Shown: in pieces, positions 57,679 through 64,000 of the stretch
Layout of the letters: each line of letters begins with the position of its first letter
Numbering within the stretch: position 1 is the first letter of the stretch
Origin: Planoprotostelium fungivorum
Lineage: Eukaryota > Evosea > Variosea > Cavosteliida > Cavosteliaceae
Assembly: GCA_003024175.1 (NCBI GenBank)
Contig: MDYQ01000035.1
Span: 1 to 64,000, forward strand
Reading direction: 5' to 3'
DNA length: 64,000 nucleotides
Program-made: the position numbers and the translations under genes
Notes under the pieces: generated by a model
Databases searched by the model: none
Told to the model about the DNA's origin: nothing
What the model saw: only the letters and a program-made list of their open reading frames with translations

Positions 57679-59264
57679 CTATTGAGCCACCAGATTCGCA
57701 GGAGTGGTCGGCATCAGAGGTGAATTGGCATAATGTGGCGTGAACCCCAGCTCGTCTACGGGTATACCAAACTCTTGCATCTTGGCCTCATAGACCCGGA
57801 TGATGTCGCTGTTCGCTTTTCTCGCTCGCACCAGCTCGTAGTTGAGATCTCGAATGGATTGATTCTTGTCCTCTAAGATGGAGTCGACCTTCGACGTGAC
57901 GCTCTGCATCGTCACTGGGTCCAAATTGACCGTCGACAACAACTGCGTGAGATGGGCCTCCTTCATCTCGAGCTCTCCGTTCAGCGTGTCCAACTTCTTC
58001 TCCAGGAGCAGATTGCGCAGGTCACTCTTCTGTTGAACTTGATGGATCGATGAGACAAACTTCTTGTAGAGCTCGTCCCTCTCCGCTTCAACCTGAAGAT
58101 CTTCAGTCGATGTGTCCATCAGACATCCATCACCTTTGTGAATCGCTGGACCATGATTTCGTGCTCCCACTGCAATTGCTTCAATTCTTCCTGCATCTTC
58201 TTGATCGAAGCCTTTGCATTGGCTAAGCTCTCCTTGTCCTTGTTGTAGTTGATCAGCTCGTGGCGCAGGCTGTCCACTTCCTTCTGAGCCTTGTGAAGAG
58301 GTTCCGTCAGTCGCTTGTTCTCCATAGTGACCTCCAGCATCAGCTTCTGGTCCGACGCCTCCTTCTTCTTCATCTCTTCGAGTTGTTCCTTCAAGGACTT
58401 GATCAACTCTAAATTGTTGGCGGTGATGTCGTTATAGTACGCCTTGATCTCCGTGAAGGCGAGATCATGCTTGCGGATCAGCTCCCCGATGTGAGCGTTT
58501 TTCCTCTCTTCAATCTCGTGCAGCTCGTTCTTTCGTTTCAGCTCCAGCTCTTGACGCAGCTGCTTCATCTTCCTCTCAAACTTTGAATGGAGCTCCCTCG
58601 TGATGCGCTCTTGTTCTTGCCGCAGCTTGGTGATGGCCTTGTCGTGTTCGAGCTTCAGATTTCGCACGACGTCTTCGTGGGACTCCTCTAATTCCTTCAT
58701 CTCCATCTTGATCTTCTTGTTGATCTTTTTCATCGCCACCTGTCCTCCATGTCATCACAGTGGCGAAGCGATGCCTGACCTCTTTGTTGCGATGATCGTC
58801 ATTCTGCGTTTTGAGGGCTCCCTCTTCGTCCGTCTTCAATTGGGTGATGTTGTTCTGATGCTCATAATGCAAGTGTTTCACTTTCTGCTTGTAGACCTTG
58901 ATCTCCACCTGATGTCTCTCGATCAACTCTTCCGTCTCTCGATCTTTGTTTCGCATCTCCGCTCTACAGTTCTCTAAATCCTCCTTGCTGATCTCCCAGA
59001 ACGCATTGATCTTATCCTGTTCGTGATGGTTACACTGTGATGATACCCGCATCATCTCACCCTCTCCAGCTGGAAAAAGTTCCTCTCTGACTTCTCTTTC
59101 TCCAATTCTTCCCGCAGTGATCGAACGGTGTCCTCCATTTGTTTCAACTGGACATCATCTTTGGGCGCGCTCGTCTTGACACGAGCGCCTGGTGTGGTGG
59201 CCTTCTTGATGGCTGGAGGTGTACCGTCTCTAGTCTTCTTTATCGGTGGTGGTTTCACGCTCAT
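57679..59264 (-). CDS. Dynein regulatory complex subunit 4 (GAS8)
   Basis: A coiled-coil subunit of the nexin-dynein regulatory complex that links axonemal doublets and tunes dynein. Start at 59264 (MSVKPPPIKKTRDGTPPAIK). Landmarks: QMEDTVRSLREELEKEKSER with NFFQLERDKI, FWEISKEDLENCRAEMRNKD, RHQVEIKVYKQKVKHLHYEH with QNNITQLK, KKINKKIKMEMKELEESHED, RKNAHIGELIRKHDLAFTEI with KAYYNDITANNLELIKSLK, MENKRLTEPLHKAQKEVDSL and ERDELYKKFVSSIHQVQQKS, exactly the GAS8 order. The C-terminus has KMQEFGIPVDELGFTP. Stop at 57679. About 480 residues, the family size. Independent evidence for motile cilia with the SPAG17-like gene. Confidence 0.95.
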
Positions 59265-59558
59265 CGCCGCTGTCTTTGGTTCGGCAAATTCAAGTATCTG
59301 CTTCTAAATTTGGCATAATTTTATTGCATTTTATTTATCTTTTAGTGAGAACAATTCAGTAGCATTGCTCTCTCTCTGCTGTTTCTACCATAGAAGATAC
59401 GTTTATGTTGATACAGAGACTGTAACCGACTCAAAATGACCTGTTCTCGCTGCAAAATACATCTCACACAATTGAGATGATCTACAACTGACGTCGCAAA
59501 TTAATGTATTCAGTACAACGCCTTTGACGACAAGAGCCACGACCCCTTGGTGCCCACC

Positions 59559-61632
59559 ATGAGGGTGAAATCAGCTTCATCATCAACTCGTATCATCTCT
59601 GAATCATCACAGCGATTACCGCTCAGTAATAAGACGAGGGTGGTTGTCCTCGTTTTGTTCATCCTGTTTTACCTGCGGTTGCAAGGACATATCGGTTCTC
59701 AATGGCAGACATCTCATGGAGGATCCGATTGGGGCATCTCAATCAAGGTCAGATGAAAAGAAACTGTGCAAACTGAATGTAGGCAGGAGGAGAAAACGAA
59801 GAGATTGTCCATCGCATATCTGATGATGGTGCACAACGAAGACACAGTCCTGGGTGCCACGGAATTCATCACCGCGATGAATCATACAGACGATCTCTTC
59901 TTCATCCACGCAGATAAGAACGTTCAAAACTCGACATACGACGAGATGAAGGAGTACTATTCTAAATATCCCAATACACACGTGAGAACACAATCACAAT
60001 CATTCCACTCAATCTCATCAGCTGTGTGAAACGCGTATCCAAGGACAATGGGCCAGATGGAGTCAGATCGAAGTCTCACTCGCCGTCTTACGAGCGGCTA
60101 TGAATCACACGCGACGATGGGATAAGGCCATCTTCGTCGATGGAAGCTCTTATCCTCTAAAGAAACCAAGCCACTGGCGCGATTGGATATCTTCCCTGCA
60201 TTATAACGCCAGCTACGCTGGTCCGTATAATCCCATCTGCAACTTTAATGCAAGCGATCCGACGAAAAATAAATGTTGGAGAACACCAGCCAGGTGAGAT
60301 GGAAGATGAGAAAAAGAGATAAACGGTCCGATAGGTGTCTCGACTTGAACTGCACGAAGATGAGTAACTCACCGTGGGGAGCCGTCATCGTGCCTTCTGT
60401 CAATTGGGTCATGTTTCCTTACGAGTTTGGACATCACGTGTTGAATCTCACCGTGCTGGACGCTTGGGCTAAATTCTTGTGGCCGAGACCCTACCCAGAC
60501 GAGGTGATCCCATCTCATGAAGATCTCTACATCTTTCATCACCATCATTTCGCAGACACGTGTGCATCTCGACACGATCGCATCATGCGATGATGACTCC
60601 ATCATCCACTCTCGCATGACTTGATGGGTTGACGATGATGATGACAGGTGTTCTGGTCGAGTGTATTCTGGGCGTCACCGTGGAAACACTGGGCCATAGA
60701 CAACTTCCACCTCTTCACTCATTGGAATCTCCCCTGTCGCACCTATCACAACAAGAGACCATCCAACAGGTGACACACACCGACCTTTCACCTCTGACGT
60801 CATCAGTCCCTGCTTCCTCGGACTCTCCGATCTAGACGTACTGTACGCATCCGTACACTGGATCGGCCGAAAGATATCGGCTCACGATCCAGTGAAGAAG
60901 TATTTGGACCGTTTTTTCGAAAACGAAGACAGAGCTTTGACGGCTGCAGGTGAAGAGACCATCTTGTCGACATTTCTGACACGAGTTCAGAGTACGTCGA
61001 CCTCATGAACGAGGAGATGAAGGGTTCTTTACAGGAATGGATCACACACACCGACACGAACTATTTCAATTTCACGGACCATCACACGATGAGACCACCG
61101 ACAAAGACGGCGCTGCTGAATCCACCTGCGTTCTTCCGTTTAGAAAATCAGATCGTGACGATGTTCTTGACGACAGAAGAACCTTTCACGAAGGTGCTGA
61201 CTGCGGAGAATAGGAACCAGTGGCTGGTGAGTCGGGATCGGAATCGGGATCGGAATTGACGCGTTGTAGATACAGAGGAACCCCGATGATACGTTCACCC
61301 TTCGTAATCGAGTGACGAACACTTACCTGGGCTGTTCTTCAGACGAAGAGCTCGTCACGACGCAGACGGATCCACATGATGAAAGACAGAGATGGATCAT
61401 CACCTCCATCGACTTTGAAACTCCACAGAGGAGGTCTCTGGGAAGGTAAAGAGAGAGGAGGAGAAGAGGCTGAGACAATGGCAGGTTCTGGACGTTGAAG
61501 AACGTGGGCTCCGGTAGATTCTTAGAGTGCACAAACTGCACGAACAAATTCGAGCCACAAGTCATGGGGCTATCGACAGAGCAGAAAGAAGCGAAACAGA
61601 TGTGGAGAATACTTCCAGTAAAGGCATGGTGA
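59559..61632 (+). CDS. GT14 (Core-2/I-branching type) glycosyltransferase with C-terminal lectin-like domain
   Basis: Type II Golgi enzyme. Start at 59559 (MRVKSASSS), anchor TRVVVLVLFILFYLRLQ. Catalytic exons: RLSIAYLMMVHNEDTVLGAT, TDDLFFIHADKNVQNSTYDE, IQGQWARWSQIEVSLAVLRA with MNHTRRWDKAIFVDGSSYPL, SPWGAVIVPSVNWVMFPYEF, VFWSSVFWASPWKHWAIDNF, and DLDVLYASVHWIGRKISAHD. The last 130 residues look like a ricin-type beta-trefoil: DDTFTLRNRVTNTYLGCSSD, RQRWIITSIDF, FWTLKNVGSGRFLECTNC and AKQMWRILPVKAW, stop 61630-61632. The family includes xylosyl- and N-acetylglucosaminyltransferases. The intron at 61227-61269 ends in cgttgtag. A lectin-like tail on this family is unusual to my knowledge. Confidence 0.75.
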
Positions 61633-61715
61633 TCGAGAGGAGTTGAGTGAGCCGAACGGCGATGATGGACGTCACGAGATGATGGACATTACGAGATGAT
61701 GGGACAGCAGAACTC

Positions 61716-61721
61716 AATAAA
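61716..61721 (+). promoter_or_regulatory. Likely polyadenylation signal of the GT14-like gene
   Basis: AATAAA followed directly by TAAATTTTATGG, 84 bp after the stop. It sits in the 121-bp gap before the convergent kinase stop, and is the only clear AATAAA on this strand there. Confidence 0.45.
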
Positions 61722-61753
61722 TAAATTTTATGGACAACATTTTCTCATCACGA

Positions 61754-62653
61754 TCAAGGTCGAGACATCCAGCGAGAGAAACATCCGAATAGACATTGCC
61801 TTGTCGTTCTGAACCACTTGTGGCTCAGTACCTCCTTCATGGTGGGTCTCGCCAGCGGTCTGACTTCCAGCATCCACTCCACCAGCTCTCTCACGTCATC
61901 GCTGATCTCTGCATCTTGCGTCCAATTTAACTCGGGGGTCGCTCTCATGAATTTAACCGAATTGGGATCGAAAGGAAGGCCACCCGTCAGCGCGATGAAG
62001 AGGACAACGCCCAATGACCAGACATCCGATGCACACGGATCGAATGGAAAACCCCTCCACACTTCGGGGGCAACGTAATCGGGAGAGCCCAGATATTGAT
62101 CGCAGCGTGGTGTGCTCTCCACAGCCAGACCAAAGTCGATCAGTGTGAGGTGACTGCCGCGGCTGACCATGATGTTCTCGGGTTTGATGTCCATGTGAGC
62201 TATTCCTCGACTATGACAGTGCTCCAAACCTGAATGGATGTCTCAGCGAGAGAAACAACGATGAGATGTTCACCTTTCGATAATCCTCTGAACATTTTCT
62301 TCGCGCGTGACTCTTCTACTCCACAGAAGCCGTTCTGTACGAGATATTGGAACAAGTTCTCTCCTTCCACCAAGTCCATCACCAAGCAGTGTTCTTCTTT
62401 TGATTCGAACCTGGATCTCGTCTTCACAACGTGCGGATGGTCGAGCTTCACGCCCAGACTGTATTCTCTATCGACCATAGCTTGACTGTAGCGTGTCTTT
62501 CTGACGGTCTTGATGATGACATCACGGTCGTCACTCTTTGCACGGTATACACAACCGAAACCACCTGAGAAGATGAGCGACAAGAGATATTGAACTGTGG
62601 TCACCTCTTCCTATCGGTTGTTGATGGAGCTGTGACATTTCGATTGACTTCAT
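61754..62653 (-). CDS. Small serine/threonine protein kinase
   Basis: A protein kinase with almost no sequence outside the catalytic domain. Start at 62653 (MKSIEMSQLHQQ); a 40-nt intron interrupts the glycine loop and splicing gives PIGRGGFGCVYRAKSDD. The ATP Lys is in RDVIIKTVRK, then a helix-C region MVDREYSLGVKLDHPHVVKT. The catalytic loop reads RGIAHMDIKPENIMVS, with Met replacing the Arg of HRD; LIDFGLAVES holds DFG; the activation segment is short with GSPDYVAPEVWRGFPFDPCA; then SDVWSLGVVLFIALTGGLPF. It ends RPTMKEVLSHKWFRTTRQ, stop 61754. Closest in feel to CAMK-like kinases; subfamily unassigned. Two exon joins are by eye. Confidence 0.88.
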
Positions 62654-62979
62654 CTTATCGTGTAGGTGTATTATTCAGAAATGATCGCAGTGAGAAAATT
62701 GCAAACCGGCTGCAATCAATCGGTCGATTGAAAACCTTAAACGTAAGGTGAGAGTATCTCAGCGGATAAGCTTCAAATTAAGGTGTTGTGCTCTTCGAGA
62801 AGGACTGCTCTTGTGGTGAGAGTCTCAATCAACGATCAACCAAGTACATTTGACGTATTCTTTTCAGAACATCTCCATGAAGATGCACACGTCTCCCACA
62901 TAGATGATAAAATGGATCGATACTATCCTTGAACGTCATGCAATACGAAGAGAAGCACGAGGTGAGTGTATTATGTGAC
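62654..62979. other. Intergenic region upstream of the kinase
   Basis: 326 bp between the kinase start and the epimerase stop. It shows a small inverted repeat, aaccttaaacgtaaggt, near 62735. No tRNA-like B box or coding frame. Probably the kinase promoter. Confidence 0.45.
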
Positions 62980-64000
62980 TCAAACGGTGGTGAAGCGGTG
63001 AGTGGCAGTCAAATGATAATCTCTTCCGGGACCGTAGATCTGACTCTCAATCGGCCATTCTGGATGGTTGATTCCATCGATCCATCCCTCCACCTTCTCC
63101 TCATCAACCACGATCTTCATCATCATCATCATCTCTTCACCTCCATGACCAGACATCCGTATTTGGGCACCGTCTTCCGATTCAATGAGCTCCTCTGTGT
63201 ACTCTTCAGTGGAATGCTGCCGTTCATTCCATTGCAAGAATAGACTTGAAACGCATTCTGGTTCGTCTCGATAGACACCCGGATGCCACTGAAATCACTC
63301 CAGAGAGAAGCTACGGGTCCATCACCTGCGAAGTACTGTCATCTCCTCTATCGTTCTATTTTTAGATCTTCACCTTCATCTATGATGTAAGCCGTGTCGT
63401 AGCCGGTACAATTCGTGCCACATTCACCGACGGCATTGTAGAGGCCGGCACCTGGGAGAGATCACGTGACGTCGATTTTCCGCGAGTTTTCACCGATCTG
63501 TTGGGGGGAGGTGAAGTTGTTGACGGTGTCATTGTTGTAGATGATGTCACCCGTGGGAACGAGGATATCGTCCACGCCTATCCTTCTACTCGATCTGGGT
63601 AAGTGGAGTGTGTGATTCACGATCTGCGATGATCAGACATCTCATCGACTTCATGATGAAGGTCATGCGAGAGGATGATGGAGATGGTCATGATGATGAG
63701 AATGATGAGAAGAAGAACGGATGTGTGATGTCGATGATGTGATTCTGATGATGGCTCGTGATGATCATCACCCCGGCACGAAAATCAGAATGCATGACTC
63801 ACCAGATTCGTCTCTGGATTCATGAATGCATCGAGGTTCCAATACGTGTGAGAACTCAGCATGATGGGTGTCTTCTCGCTGGCGTACGATGTCATGTTGA
63901 TGGTCCAGATGCCTCCATCTTCGACCGTGTAAGTGACCAGGGTGAGGACTTTTCCAGGGAAGCCCATGTAATCGTCCGGATCGTTGAGAGAGAACGTGAT
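62980..64000 (-). CDS. Aldose 1-epimerase (galactose mutarotase) family protein, 5' end cut by the window
   Basis: Interconverts alpha and beta anomers of hexoses. The window begins inside the gene. Visible parts: GFPGKVLTLVTYTVEDGGIW with INMTSYASEKTPIMLSSHTY and WNLDAFMNPETNL, the conserved beta-strands holding a catalytic His; HLPRSSRRIGVDDILVPTGD with IIYNNDTVNNFTSP; GYDTAYIIDE; DFSGIRVSIETNQNAFQVYS; and, after splicing out a 47-nt intron at about 63104-63150, CLVMEVEGWIDGINHPEWPI, whose Glu matches the catalytic base, then GPGRDYHLTATHRFTTV with stop at 62980. The long spacing of the exons reflects introns of 80-190 nt rich in GATGATG. Family confident. Confidence 0.85.

Noticed and set aside
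62735-62840. Possible tRNA-like or small RNA sequence
   Set aside because: Neither strand shows a cloverleaf or a GTTCRAATC-type B box; only a short inverted repeat is present.
1-64000. Mobile or virus-derived elements
   Set aside because: No transposase, reverse transcriptase, integrase or capsid-like frame, terminal repeat pair or target duplication was recognised anywhere in the window.

Overview
This is a gene-dense nuclear segment of a single-celled eukaryote. It carries about 34 protein genes in 64 kb on both strands, cut by many very short GT-AG introns (mostly about 25-60 nt) and separated by gaps often under 200 bp. TAA, TAG and TGA all serve as stops, so the code looks standard. 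Two axonemal genes (a SPAG17/PF6-like central-apparatus protein and DRC4/GAS8) show that the organism builds motile flagella. A two-domain WRKY factor, serpin, cystinosin, MCM8, FUSC-type transporter and LisH-RasGEF fit a heterotrophic flagellate or amoeboflagellate. I cannot place it in a named lineage from sequence alone. No mobile element, tRNA, rRNA or CRISPR array was recognised.

Layout. 1-11 kb (mostly minus): an SR-type splicing factor cut by the left edge, a serpin reading in frame into it, an RMND1-like mitochondrial protein, an unrecognised membrane protein, a tail-anchored protein, La, a small multi-pass protein on plus, and an hnRNP Q/R-like three-RRM protein. 11-22 kb: a DUF2254-like membrane protein, SPAG17-like protein, a small coiled-coil protein and a LisH-RasGEF. 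22-31 kb: V-ATPase subunit a and a large CUB/EGF receptor-like protein. 31-40 kb: a small membrane protein, a FUSC transporter, a DUF6625-type glycosyltransferase, thiamine triphosphatase (CYTH) and a DGAT2-type acyltransferase. 40-50 kb: MCM8, WRKY factor, a long coiled-coil filament-like protein, Sec61 gamma, a degenerate copper monooxygenase and cystinosin. 50-64 kb: a GT64 enzyme, a convergent pair of PLOD-like glycosyltransferases, nicalin, DRC4, a GT14 enzyme with a lectin-like tail, a protein kinase and a partial aldose epimerase.

Themes. RNA processing genes (SR protein, La, hnRNP) cluster at the left. Five putative Golgi type II glycosyltransferases lie in the right half and, with the EGF receptor, point to an elaborate glycoprotein surface. 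Sec61 gamma and nicalin are ER translocon components. Many neighbours are divergent pairs 35-160 bp apart, suggesting shared promoters. Stop codons repeatedly overlap or abut a (A)ATAAA motif, suggesting extremely short 3' UTRs. Exon models were assembled by eye; internal splice sites are provisional even where the family is certain.
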